NCBI GenBank assembly: GCA_021828475.1
Contig: JAJZIY010000010.1
Coordinates: 1 to 64,000, forward strand
Length of the DNA: 64,000 nt
Source: Actinomycetes bacterium
GTDB taxonomy: Bacteria > Actinomycetota > Acidimicrobiia > Acidimicrobiales > Palsa-688
Direction of reading: 5' to 3'
Made by a program: the position numbers and the translations under genes. Of this stretch, positions 20,224-28,893 are shown one piece after another (the stretch's first letter is position 1; every line of letters starts with the position of its first letter). A model generated the notes under the pieces. It was not told the DNA's origin and did not search any database. It saw only the letters and a list, made by a program, of their open reading frames with translations.

Positions 20224-20301
20224 AGCGACCGGCACCTGGCACGCCGCCAGGATGACAGGTGGACGCCGCTGGCGCGCCCGAGAGCCTCTGGGCGTCCCTG
20301 G

Positions 20302-21699
20302 TCAGCCGGCGGTCGGCTGTGCCTCGGGTTGCCGGGCCCACCAGCTTTCCAGCAGCGCGATCGCGTCGTCGTGACCGCGGGGGCCGTGCTCGAGGCGTTC
20401 TTCCAGCAGGAAGCCGAGCGCCCGACCGACAACCGGTCCGGGGCCTATCCCGAGGTGGGCCATCACTTCCTTGCCGTCGAGGTCCGGCCGTATGGAGGCC
20501 AGCTCCTCGCTTTCGCGCAGTTCGGCGATCCGCCGCTCCAGCTCGTCCATGCGGTCCGAGAGGGCCTTGGCCTTGGCAGCGTTGCGTGTCGTGCAGTCGC
20601 AGCGGGTGAGCTCGTTGAGGTCTTCCAGCAGGTCGCCGCCGTCGCGCACGTACCGACGCACGGCGCTGTCGGTCCACCCCATCCCGTAGGTGTGGAAGCG
20701 CAGGTGCAGCTCGACCAACTTGCCGACCTTGTCGATGTCCTCGGCCGGGTAGCGCAGTGCCTTCATGCGGTCGCGGGTCATACGGGCCCCGACCAGCTCG
20801 TGATGGTGGAACGTCACGGTCCCACCCGGGGCGAACGACCTGGTCTTGGGCTTGCCCACGTCGTGGAACAGCGCCGCCAGCCTTATCAGGCGCTCGGGGC
20901 GGGTCCTCTGCACGACGGCAACGGTGTGGGCGAGGACGTCCTTGTGCCGGTGCAGCGGGTCCTGCTCCAAGCCCAGCGCCGGCAGCTCGGGCAGGAACTC
21001 CTCGGCGAGGCCGGTGCGCACCAGGAACCACAGCCCGGGGGCCGGGTCGGCCACGACCATCAGCTTGTCCAGCTCGTCGCGGACCCTCTCGTCGGAGACG
21101 ATGTCCAGGCGGCCCCGCAGGCGGGTGACAGCGGCGACGAGATCGGCCTCGGGCTGCAGGTTGTACCCGGCTATGAACCTGGCCGCCCGGAGCATCCTCA
21201 GCGGGTCGTCGGTGAAGGAGGTCTCAGGTGACAGTGGGGTGCGTAGCGTCCCCGCCGCCAGGTCGGCTGCTCCGCCGAAGGGGTCCATCATGCGCAGGTC
21301 GGGCAGTGACAGCGCCATGGCGTTGACCGTGAAGTCCCGCCGTGACAGATCCGCCTCGAGGGCGGTCGAGAAAACCACCTCAGGCTTGCGTGAGGCGCCG
21401 TCGTACTGCTCGGCGCGGTGGGTCGTCACCTCTACGCGCCTGCCGTCGCGGGAGGCGCCTATGGTGCCGAAGCGCTTGCCCTGTAGCCAGATGCTGTCAG
21501 CCCAGCCGGACAGGATCTGCTCGGTCCGGTCCGGTAGCGCGTCCGTGGTGAAGTCGAGATCGCTCTCCGGCCCCAGCTTGGCGAGGAAGGCATCTCGCAC
21601 AGCGCCGCCCACCAGGTAGAGGTGAGCGCCCTGCGCCTCGAACAGGCGCGCCAAGTCGATAGCGGGGTCGAGTACGGGCCGAAGCCTTTCGGGCACCAC
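20302..21699 (-). CDS. cca: CCA-adding tRNA nucleotidyltransferase
   Basis: A protein of about 465 residues of the class II nucleotidyltransferase family, which builds or repairs the CCA end of tRNA. The polymerase head has YLVGGAVRDAFLAKLGPESD and the catalytic SDLDFTTDA, then RRDFTVNAMALSL and DDPLRMLRAARFIA. A C-terminal HD domain shows ALFHDVGKPKTR. GTG at 21699 is taken as start because the homologous region begins there; the long open frame further upstream overlaps pilT antisense to nothing useful. Same neighbourhood as mycobacterial pcnA (Rv3907c), divergent from the murJ cluster. Confidence 0.92.
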   Translation of the reverse strand: MVPERLRPVLDPAIDLARLFEAQGAHLYLVGGAVRDAFLAKLGPESDLDFTTDALPDRTEQILSGWADSIWLQGKRFGTIGASRDGRRVEVTTHRAEQYDGASRKPEVVFSTALEADLSRRDFTVNAMALSLPDLRMMDPFGGAADLAAGTLRTPLSPETSFTDDPLRMLRAARFIAGYNLQPEADLVAAVTRLRGRLDIVSDERVRDELDKLMVVADPAPGLWFLVRTGLAEEFLPELPALGLEQDPLHRHKDVLAHTVAVVQRTRPERLIRLAALFHDVGKPKTRSFAPGGTVTFHHHELVGARMTRDRMKALRYPAEDIDKVGKLVELHLRFHTYGMGWTDSAVRRYVRDGGDLLEDLNELTRCDCTTRNAAKAKALSDRMDELERRIAELRESEELASIRPDLDGKEVMAHLGIGPGPVVGRALGFLLEERLEHGPRGHDDAIALLESWWARQPEAQPTAG

Positions 21700-21740
21700 A
21701 GCAACGAGCCTACGGAGCGGCCGCGGGGCAGTGCGAGGCT

Positions 21741-22871
21741 TTATACGGAGGGCAGCAGCCCGGCGGTCTGCAGCGCCACCCGGAAGTCGTGGGGGTTGGT
21801 GGCAGCCTGGAGGGCCGCTCTCAGCGATATCTCGCCCGCCTTGAACAGGTTGAACAGGCTCTGGTCGAACGTGACCATGCCGTGGTACTCGCCATCGGCG
21901 ATGACGTCCTCGATGGTCTCGCCCGACCCGCTGTTCGGGTCCAGGATCCGGTCGGCGATGCGACCGGTCATGACCATGGCCTCGACGGCGACGCACCGCC
22001 CTACGCCGTCCGCCCTGGCCACGAGGCGCTGGCTGACGACCCCGCGGAGCACGCCGGCCAGGCTGATACGGACCTGGCGCTGCTGGAACGGTGGGAAGAA
22101 GTCGACGATGCGGTTTATCGTCTCCGTTGCGTTGGTGGTGTGCAGAGTGGACAGGACCAGGTGGCCCGTCTCGCCTGCTGACAGGGCGGCCTGGATCGTC
22201 TCGGGGTCCCGCATCTCGCCGATGAGGATGACATCGGGGTCCTGGCGCAGCACCCGGCGCATGGCCTGGGACCAGTCCCTGGTGTCCGTGCCGATCTCGC
22301 GCTGGCTGATGATCGACATCTTGTCCCGGTGCAGGACCTCGATCGGGTCCTCGATGGTGATGATGTTGGCGGCCCGGTTGTTGTTGATGTGGTCGATCAT
22401 GGCGGCCAGGGTCGTCGTCTTGCCCGACCCCGTCGGCCCGGTCACGAGCACCAGCCCGCGCTGCTCCTCCGCCAACCTGGTGACTACGGGGGGCAGGCCG
22501 AGGTCCGTGGCCGAGAGAGCGCTGGGCAGGACGCGGCGCAACACCAGGCCACCCGTGCCGCGCTGGCGGAAGGCGTTGGCCCGGAAGCGGCCCAACCCGC
22601 TCACCGAGAGGGAGAAGTCCGCCTCCCCGGTGGCCCGGAACTCCTCGAGCCTCTCGGGAGGCAGCACCACCTGGATGAGCTCTTCGCACTCCTCCGGCCC
22701 CACGGCCGGGAAGGGCGTCATCCGCAGGTCCCCATTTATCCGCACGCGAGGAGCCGATCCCACCTTGATGTGGAGGTCCGAAGCACCTTGCTCGACGACG
22801 TGGCGCAGCACAGCGGGTAGGTCGATCACCACCCGGGGGTATCGGCAGGTTCGGGGGCCGGGCTGAGCCAA
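21741..22871 (-). CDS. pilT: PilT-type twitching motility ATPase
   Basis: A secretion-superfamily ATPase of up to 376 residues. The N-domain carries the PilT signature QGASDLHIKVGSAPRVRING; the motor has Walker A GPTGSGKTTTLAAM, the Asp box TIEDPIEVLH, Walker B RQDPDVILIGEMRDPETI and the His box GHLVLSTLHTT. The longest start is a TTG at 22871; a GTG at 22832 would also leave the domain whole. It drives pilus retraction in complete type IV pilus systems, but no other pilus gene is in this window. It ends 41 nt before the CCA-enzyme start and may be co-transcribed. Confidence 0.92.
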   Translation of the reverse strand: MAQPGPRTCRYPRVVIDLPAVLRHVVEQGASDLHIKVGSAPRVRINGDLRMTPFPAVGPEECEELIQVVLPPERLEEFRATGEADFSLSVSGLGRFRANAFRQRGTGGLVLRRVLPSALSATDLGLPPVVTRLAEEQRGLVLVTGPTGSGKTTTLAAMIDHINNNRAANIITIEDPIEVLHRDKMSIISQREIGTDTRDWSQAMRRVLRQDPDVILIGEMRDPETIQAALSAGETGHLVLSTLHTTNATETINRIVDFFPPFQQRQVRISLAGVLRGVVSQRLVARADGVGRCVAVEAMVMTGRIADRILDPNSGSGETIEDVIADGEYHGMVTFDQSLFNLFKAGEISLRAALQAATNPHDFRVALQTAGLLPSV

Positions 22872-22969
22872 TTGTCCCTGGGGCAGGCGCTGTTCACGAC
22901 CGCCGAGGCGGTGCCGGGTGCGGCCTGCGTGCGCGGCCCGGCTCCCGGTATGGTGGCGGGTGCTGAGAC

Positions 22970-22975
22970 TAGGGT
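22970..22975 (+). promoter_or_regulatory. Leaderless-type -10 hexamer of the GNAT gene
   Basis: TAGGGT ends 6 nt before the ATG at 22982, where the transcript would start on the first codon. There is no Shine-Dalgarno sequence. Confidence 0.5.
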
Positions 22976-22981
22976 CCCGTC

Positions 22982-23716
22982 ATGCCCGCTTACGGCAACC
23001 TGATCCGCTGGGGCGAGGAGTCTGCCCGGGTGGGCCCGTGGCGAGCTGACAGCTCCGCGGCGTTGCTGGTCCCGGTGCCGGACGGCGGGCCCCCATCGGC
23101 CGAGTTCGTACGGCGCTGCCTACGATTGCTGGCTCAACAGGGTTACGAAAAGGTGGTGACGGGGGCGCTGGCTCCGGATGAGCAGAGAGGGTTCCTGGAG
23201 GCCGGTTTCGACGTGCAGGAGCGGCTTCACCTGCTCCTGCTCGACCGCTCCGTGCCGGTGCCGTCGACGCCGCCCGGGCCGGCCGTGCGCCGCCCGTGGG
23301 GAGGGCGCAGGCAGGGCGCTCTCGAGGTCGACTCGGCGGCCTTCCCTCCTTTCTGGCGGCTCGACGGTGCCGGCCTGCGCGAGGCGCTCGAGGCGACCCC
23401 CAGGAGGAGGTTCCGGGTCGTGCTGGGTGGGGGCCGGAGGGTGACCGGGTACGCCATCTGCGGCGCGTCGGGGCGTCGGGGCTACGTGCAGCGCCTCGCT
23501 GTGGCGCCGTCCGAGCAGGGCCGGGGCCTGGGCCGCCGCCTGCTGGTCGACGGCTTGTCCTGGCTGCGGTCCGTGGGCACGGACCTCATCGCCGTCAACA
23601 CCCAGAAGGGTAACGAGGCGGCTCTTCACCTCTACCGCCTGGCCGGCTTCCGTGACGACCCCGATGGCCTCTGCGTGCTCACGAGCGTGGTCCGCCCGCT
23701 GGGAGCCAGGACGTGA
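22982..23716 (+). CDS. GNAT-family N-acetyltransferase
   Basis: A 244-residue acetyltransferase. The C-terminal GNAT domain shows YVQRLAVAPSEQGRGLGRRL, the acetyl-CoA loop, and NTQKGNEAALHLYRLAGF. The N-terminal half is divergent and may be a second, degenerate GNAT copy (ALAPDEQRGFLEAGF echoes the same pattern). Substrate unknown. Its stop is overlapped by the DUF6049 gene (4 nt), so it heads the murJ transcription unit. The corresponding mycobacterial position is held by a Nudix gene. Confidence 0.8.
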   Translation: MPAYGNLIRWGEESARVGPWRADSSAALLVPVPDGGPPSAEFVRRCLRLLAQQGYEKVVTGALAPDEQRGFLEAGFDVQERLHLLLLDRSVPVPSTPPGPAVRRPWGGRRQGALEVDSAAFPPFWRLDGAGLREALEATPRRRFRVVLGGGRRVTGYAICGASGRRGYVQRLAVAPSEQGRGLGRRLLVDGLSWLRSVGTDLIAVNTQKGNEAALHLYRLAGFRDDPDGLCVLTSVVRPLGART

Positions 23717-25929
23717 GGCGCGGCCGCGAGCGCCGAGCAGTGCGCCGGGCCCCGTGGACTGTGGGCGCCCCGGCGGTAGCGGTGGCTCTCGTTGCTCTCG
23801 TGGTGCTGGGCACCGCCCTCGCTCCGGCCGGGCCCGCAGCCGCCTCCGTGCGCCACCGCCCCACCTCGTCCAGGACGGGAGCCCTCCGGCCGGCGGCAGC
23901 CGTCGCCAGAGGCCCGGACGCTCTGCGCCTGCTGGCGCAGACTCCGGCGGTCGGCCCCAAGACGACGGTGTTCCGCCTGCGCCTCCAGGTGACAGCCAGG
24001 TCGCCTTCGACCGAGGCACTGGGCTTCACGGCGTACGGGGCGCTCACGGCCCGCTCGCAGTTCCAGGCGGCGCGCGACGGTACGGCCCTGACACCGTTCA
24101 TCTACCAGCTCCCACAGCCCGTCGCCCTGTCGAAACTGCCCCGGGACAGGGCGGGAGGGGTGGACCTCGACATACCCGTCAACACCGCCGGCGGCCTACC
24201 GGTGAGCGCCACCGGCGTGTACCCGGTCCAGGTCTTCCTCGAGAGCTACGGAGCGCTGGTGGGAAAGCCTCTCACCACCTTCCTCGTGTACGCGGGCGCT
24301 GACGCAGCCGGTTACCACCGGCTCGAGGTGGCCACCGTGGTCGACCTCGGTGGAGACGGCACCCCAGCGGCCCGGCCCGGCCGTGGTGGTGCCGCAGCGG
24401 CTTCGCTCTCGGCTCAGACTGTCAGCCCACGGGTCATCGAGGCCGACGCTTCGGTCCTGGCCACCGAGCGGGTACCGGCGACGCTACAGGTCTCCCCGGC
24501 TGAGGTGGCGGCCATGGCCGGTGGCAGCGCGCCCGAGCGCTCCGCCGTGAGCGACCTGCGTTCCGCCCTCGGGAGCGGCGACGAACTGCTGCCGGCGACA
24601 TCCGTGCCGACCGATACCGGGGCGCTCGTCAGCGCCGGTCTGGAGCCCGACCTCCAGAGCCTGTTGCTCCAGGGCTCGACATCGCTCGCAGGCACGCTCG
24701 GGACGGCGCCTGCGCTCAGTACGTGGGTATCGGTCTCAGACCTGGCCCCCTCCACGGTCGGTGCTCTGGGCCGTGCCGGCGTACAGCAGCTCGTGCTGCC
24801 CGGGGACAACCTGTCGGTGCCTCCGTCGGACACCCTCGGCCTCACCTTCGGCCAACCGGCGAAGCTGGCGGCTGCCGGCTCCTCCTTCAGCGTCGTAGGC
24901 TCGGATCCGGAGCTTGCCGGTCAGCTCCAGAGGGCTACCACCAGGGGCCAGACCGCTCTGGTCGTCAACCAACTGCTGGCCGAGCTGGCCATGATCGACC
25001 TGGAGCGGCCAGGAGACCTACGGGGGGTGGTGCTGATGGCGCCACCGGGTACGGTCCTCGGCCCGGACGTGCTCCTCACCCTGCTCGCCGGGCTCGAGCA
25101 CGACCCGCTGTTGAAAGCGGTGACCGTGGACGGCGAGTTCGACTCCGTCCCTCTCGCCGCACAGGGCGGCCAGACCCTGACCCGCCACCTCGTCGGTGCG
25201 CGCCAGCCCGAAGCATTGGCAGGGGTCGGCCTCCTGCAGGCTGCCGAGCGGGAGGTCGGTGCCTACAGCGAGGTCTTCGGTCGGCGATCGGGCCTGTTCG
25301 CCTCGTTCTCCCAGCGGCTGCTGGAGAGCCTTTCGTCCTCGCTCAGCCCCGCTCAGCGCTCCACGTCGATCGCCGCCGTGCTGCGTTCAGCCAGCGCGCA
25401 GTTGGACAAGGTGCGCCTGCCCACCCCGGAGCCGATCACCCTCACCTCGCTCAACGGCCAGTTGCCTCTCACGCTGCTGTCGTCCGCCGTCGGGGCGGCA
25501 CGGGTGACCCTCGTGCTGTCGAGCGAGGAGCTGTCCTTCGTCCGGCGCCGCTACCCGGAGGGTGAGTGCCGGCCCACGGGCCCGGGCTCGGCGGAGTGCG
25601 CGCTCACCCTGACCCACGCCTCCACCGTCTTCGAGGTGCCCATATCGGTGCGCACCCCGGGGGTCTTCCAGTTGCTGCTGCAGCTCGAGACGCGCAGCGG
25701 CGCCGTCGTCCTGGCGACCAGCACCCAGACGGTACGTTCGACGGCCTTCCCGGACGTCGGCCTCGTAGTCATCATTGCTGCTGCTCTGTTCTTGCTGGTC
25801 TGGTGGCTACGCAACGCCCGGCACGGGCGCCGGGCCCGGCAGTTGGTGCCACGCCCCGTCGACGACGACGACACCGACGACACGCAACCGGCGGTCTCCT
25901 CCGGGGCTCCCCCGCGGGCGCCGGCGTGA
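23713..25929 (+). CDS. DUF6049-type secreted, membrane-anchored protein
   Basis: A 738-residue protein just before murJ, in the position of Rv3909. An N-terminal membrane/signal segment (APAVAVALVALVVLGTALAP) leads to a large exported part, and a C-terminal helix (VGLVVIIAAALFLLVWWLRN) anchors it, leaving a short basic cytoplasmic tail. Residues 50-230 are beta-rich. No catalytic motif was recognised. The stop overlaps the murJ start (GTGA), so the two are translated together, which suggests a role with MurJ in envelope assembly; that is inference. Start is a GTG within the end of the GNAT gene. Confidence 0.78.
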   Translation: MRRGRERRAVRRAPWTVGAPAVAVALVALVVLGTALAPAGPAAASVRHRPTSSRTGALRPAAAVARGPDALRLLAQTPAVGPKTTVFRLRLQVTARSPSTEALGFTAYGALTARSQFQAARDGTALTPFIYQLPQPVALSKLPRDRAGGVDLDIPVNTAGGLPVSATGVYPVQVFLESYGALVGKPLTTFLVYAGADAAGYHRLEVATVVDLGGDGTPAARPGRGGAAAASLSAQTVSPRVIEADASVLATERVPATLQVSPAEVAAMAGGSAPERSAVSDLRSALGSGDELLPATSVPTDTGALVSAGLEPDLQSLLLQGSTSLAGTLGTAPALSTWVSVSDLAPSTVGALGRAGVQQLVLPGDNLSVPPSDTLGLTFGQPAKLAAAGSSFSVVGSDPELAGQLQRATTRGQTALVVNQLLAELAMIDLERPGDLRGVVLMAPPGTVLGPDVLLTLLAGLEHDPLLKAVTVDGEFDSVPLAAQGGQTLTRHLVGARQPEALAGVGLLQAAEREVGAYSEVFGRRSGLFASFSQRLLESLSSSLSPAQRSTSIAAVLRSASAQLDKVRLPTPEPITLTSLNGQLPLTLLSSAVGAARVTLVLSSEELSFVRRRYPEGECRPTGPGSAECALTLTHASTVFEVPISVRTPGVFQLLLQLETRSGAVVLATSTQTVRSTAFPDVGLVVIIAAALFLLVWWLRNARHGRRARQLVPRPVDDDDTDDTQPAVSSGAPPRAPA

Positions 25930-27824
25930 CCGGCCCGGTGCACGGTCCGCCACACCGTCCTCGCCACACCGGGCGCACCGGCGTGCCCGGTGCCGACAGC
26001 GGTGCCCTCCCTGTGAGGGGTAACCCGCTGCCCCTGTCACCGGCCGGGTTGCCTGACGGCGAGGTGGTGCCGGCGGACGCCACAGCCCAGGGCCTGCGCC
26101 TACCGCTCCCCCCTCCCCCGCCGCGCCCGAGGACCGGTGGCGTGCGGGTCGGTCCCGGTCTCACGGTCCTGGCCCCCTGGAGCAGCCAGGAGGCGGCGGA
26201 ACTGGCCCGGGCGGGCTACGGGCCGGTGCCCCGGGCTCCTTCCGGCGAGACGCCCTCCTCCGCCCGCAGCGCAGCCATGATGGCCGTGGGCACCGGGTTG
26301 TCGCGCCTGAGCGGGTTTGCCCGGCTCGTGGCGATTGGCTGGGTTCTTGGCCAGCACAGTCTCTCGGACGCCTACAACCAGGCCAACACCATCCCCAACA
26401 CCGTCTACGACCTCCTCCTGGGCGGCGTGTTGTCTGCCACCCTGCTGCCGGTGCTGATGCAGTCGCTGACGCGCCGTCGCGACCGCGAGGACGACGAGGC
26501 GGTGCCGGCGGTCGTGTCTTTCCTGACCCTGGCGCTCGTCGGCGCCACAGTTTTGTTCTGGCTGCTGGCTCCGTACATAGTCGACTTCTTCCTGCTCAGA
26601 GCGGGCGGGCAGCGGGGTGCCGGGGAGCGGGCGCTCGCCACGACCTGGCTGCGCCTCTTCACCCCCCAGCTGTTGTTCATAGGTCTGATCGCGGTGACTA
26701 CGGCCCTGCTCAACGCCCGCCGCCGGTTCGTGGCCGCCTCTTTCAGCCCGGTGCTGGCGAACCTTGTCACCATCGCCGCTTTGGTGGTTGCCGACCATCT
26801 GGTGCACAGCCACTCGGTACAGGCCTACCGTCAGGACGCCACCGCGGTGGCCGTGGTCGGTATCGGCACGACTGCGGGCTACCTCGTGCAGTTGCTCGCC
26901 CAGGTCCCCTCACTGGTGAAGGCCCGGATCCCCCTCAGGCCGCTCTGGCGCCCGCGCCATCCCGCCCTACGCACCATCGGGCGGCTATCTGGCTGGACAG
27001 TGGGGGCGGTCGTGGCCAACCAGGCCTCCCTGGCCCTGATCTCGGTCCTCGCCAACGGGCGCAGCGGCAACTACTCGTCCTTCACCTACGCCTACTACTT
27101 CATGCTGCTGCCCTACTCGGTCATAGCGGTATCGATCGCCTTTGCCGTCGCACCCGAGCTCGCCGAGCGCTGGTCGGTCGAGGACGCTGACGGCTTCGCC
27201 CTGCGCCTGGCCCGGGCCACCCGCCAGACTGTGGCACTCGTTGCGCCTGCCGGTCTCGGCCTGGCTGTGATCGGCCAGCCCGTGGCCGTCCTCGCCCTGG
27301 CCCACGGGGGGCTCACCGTGCCGGCGGCCCGGGCCACCGGCGTGCTCCTCACCATCTTCGCCCTGGGCCTGCCCGGGTTCAGCACGTACCTGCTGCTCAT
27401 GCGGGCGTTCCAGTCCCAACAGGACGCCCGGTCCATGTTCTGGCTCTACGTGGTCGAGAACTCCATGACGGTGGTGCTGGCTCTGGGTTTGTACCCGGTC
27501 CTGGGCGTGCGAGGGCTCACCCTGGCATGGATCGTTCCCTACACCGTGGTGCTCCCGGTCGTCTGGCGCAGGTTGCGACGCTCCTGCGGCCTGGCCGTCC
27601 CCGGTCGATGGTGCGCCGACGTCGCCAAGGCAACCGCTGCGATGACCGTCGTGGTGGCGGTGATGGACCACTTCGTGCCGGAGCCGTCGAGCTTCGTGGG
27701 TTCGCTTGCGAGGCTGGCTGTGATCGTCGTAGCCGGGGCGGCGACCTACCTCCTGAGCGCCAGGCGCCTGCGTATCAGCGAGATCGACAACCTCTCGCTC
27801 GGGCGGCTGGCGAGGGGGGCTTAG
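25926..27824 (+). CDS. murJ: Lipid II flippase MurJ
   Basis: A 632-residue MOP-superfamily transporter that flips lipid II for peptidoglycan. It begins with a GTG overlapping the DUF6049 stop; the first 100 residues are a Pro/Arg-rich cytoplasmic leader. The membrane part starts MMAVGTGLSRLSGFARLVAI and continues through about 14 helices, with family landmarks SDAYNQANTIPN and GLPGFSTYLLLMRAFQSQQD. Unlike Rv3910 of mycobacteria it has no fused C-terminal pseudokinase; a separate kinase gene lies 1.1 kb downstream. Confidence 0.94.
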   Translation: MTGPVHGPPHRPRHTGRTGVPGADSGALPVRGNPLPLSPAGLPDGEVVPADATAQGLRLPLPPPPPRPRTGGVRVGPGLTVLAPWSSQEAAELARAGYGPVPRAPSGETPSSARSAAMMAVGTGLSRLSGFARLVAIGWVLGQHSLSDAYNQANTIPNTVYDLLLGGVLSATLLPVLMQSLTRRRDREDDEAVPAVVSFLTLALVGATVLFWLLAPYIVDFFLLRAGGQRGAGERALATTWLRLFTPQLLFIGLIAVTTALLNARRRFVAASFSPVLANLVTIAALVVADHLVHSHSVQAYRQDATAVAVVGIGTTAGYLVQLLAQVPSLVKARIPLRPLWRPRHPALRTIGRLSGWTVGAVVANQASLALISVLANGRSGNYSSFTYAYYFMLLPYSVIAVSIAFAVAPELAERWSVEDADGFALRLARATRQTVALVAPAGLGLAVIGQPVAVLALAHGGLTVPAARATGVLLTIFALGLPGFSTYLLLMRAFQSQQDARSMFWLYVVENSMTVVLALGLYPVLGVRGLTLAWIVPYTVVLPVVWRRLRRSCGLAVPGRWCADVAKATAAMTVVVAVMDHFVPEPSSFVGSLARLAVIVVAGAATYLLSARRLRISEIDNLSLGRLARGA

Positions 27825-27990
27825 CCGGGTGCCCGGGCCTGTCCACCACCGCCAGCGGCTCACCTGGCCGGCCTGAGCCCCATGAGGGGGACCCGCCCGA
27901 GCCGGCACCGCCGCCCTGGTCAGGGGCGCGACAACGGCCGGTCCCCGGGGCTAAGCTCCTGCGTCGTCCACGCCTAGCCCGAGGAGCCCA

Positions 27991-28833
27991 GTGCCGGTAA
28001 GAGTAGTGAGCGACACCGCCTGCGACTTGCCTTCGCGCACGACGGAGGAGCTCGGTATAGCGCTCGTGCCCTTGCATGTCCGCTTCGGCGCCACCGAGCT
28101 GGTGGACAGGGTCGAGCTGAGCACAGCGGACTTCTGGCAACGGGCGGCGACCTGCGACGAGCTGCCCTCGACGGCCGCACCGTCGCCAGGCGCGTTCGCC
28201 GACGCCTTCCGATCCGCAGCCGAGTCCGGGGCCGACGGTGTCGTGTGCGTAACTCTTTCCTCGCGGGTGTCGGCCACCTACGAGGCGGCTGCCCAGGGTG
28301 CGCGGGAGGCGGCCCTGGACGTGCCCGTGGTGGTGGTCGACTCGCTTAGCGTGACGATGGGCGAGGGCATGGTGGCCCTGGCGGCAGCCGAGGCGGCGGC
28401 GCGCGGGTCGGGCGTGGACGGCGTCGTCGCCGCTGCCGAGTCGACCAAGCGCAGGGTGGCGGTTTACGGAGCTATTGACACCCTGGAAAACCTGCGCAAA
28501 GGCGGTCGCATCGGCAACGCCCGCGCTGTCCTCGGGACCCTGCTGTCCATAAAGCCGGTGATCGAGATACGCGACGGGGTCGTGGAGGAAGAGTCCCGCC
28601 AGCGCACCCGGGCGCGTGCGCTGCGCTACCTGGCCGACAAGGTGCGCGCCGCCGGCCCCCTCCAGCGGCTGGCCCTGCTCAATGGCAACGCCCCTGATTT
28701 CGACGCGTTCGTCGAGCTTCTCTCCGACGTGACCCCGGCCACCCCGCTCGTGACAGCGGACATCGGGCCCGTCGTCGCCGCCCACGCGGGGCCCGGTGCC
28801 GTCGGGGTGGCGTGGGAGCGCGGCCAGGTTTGA
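27991..28833 (+). CDS. DegV family fatty-acid-binding protein
   Basis: A 280-residue DegV/FakB-type protein. N-terminal VRVVSDTACDLPS, central CVTLSSRVSATYEAA and KGGRIGNARAVLGTLLSIKPV are the family signature around the fatty-acid pocket. Members deliver fatty acids to a FakA kinase; no such kinase is in the window. Start GTG at 27991 has GAGGAG five bases ahead. Sits between murJ and a Ser/Thr kinase gene, both on the same strand. Confidence 0.92.
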   Translation: MPVRVVSDTACDLPSRTTEELGIALVPLHVRFGATELVDRVELSTADFWQRAATCDELPSTAAPSPGAFADAFRSAAESGADGVVCVTLSSRVSATYEAAAQGAREAALDVPVVVVDSLSVTMGEGMVALAAAEAAARGSGVDGVVAAAESTKRRVAVYGAIDTLENLRKGGRIGNARAVLGTLLSIKPVIEIRDGVVEEESRQRTRARALRYLADKVRAAGPLQRLALLNGNAPDFDAFVELLSDVTPATPLVTADIGPVVAAHAGPGAVGVAWERGQV

Positions 28834-28881
28834 CGGGCGCCGCCGCGCGGCACCAGGCGGCCAACAGCCACGGCCAAGCGG

Positions 28882-28887
28882 TAGCCT
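28882..28887 (+). promoter_or_regulatory. Leaderless-type -10 hexamer of the kinase gene
   Basis: TAGCCT ends exactly 6 nt before the GTG start at 28894. No ribosome binding site is present. Confidence 0.5.
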
Positions 28888-28893
28888 GCGGTC

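Noticed and set aside
20302-22689. A 795-codon frame that would fuse the CCA enzyme to an upstream extension
   Set aside because: The extension is pilT in another frame; the CCA enzyme's homologous region begins near 21699.
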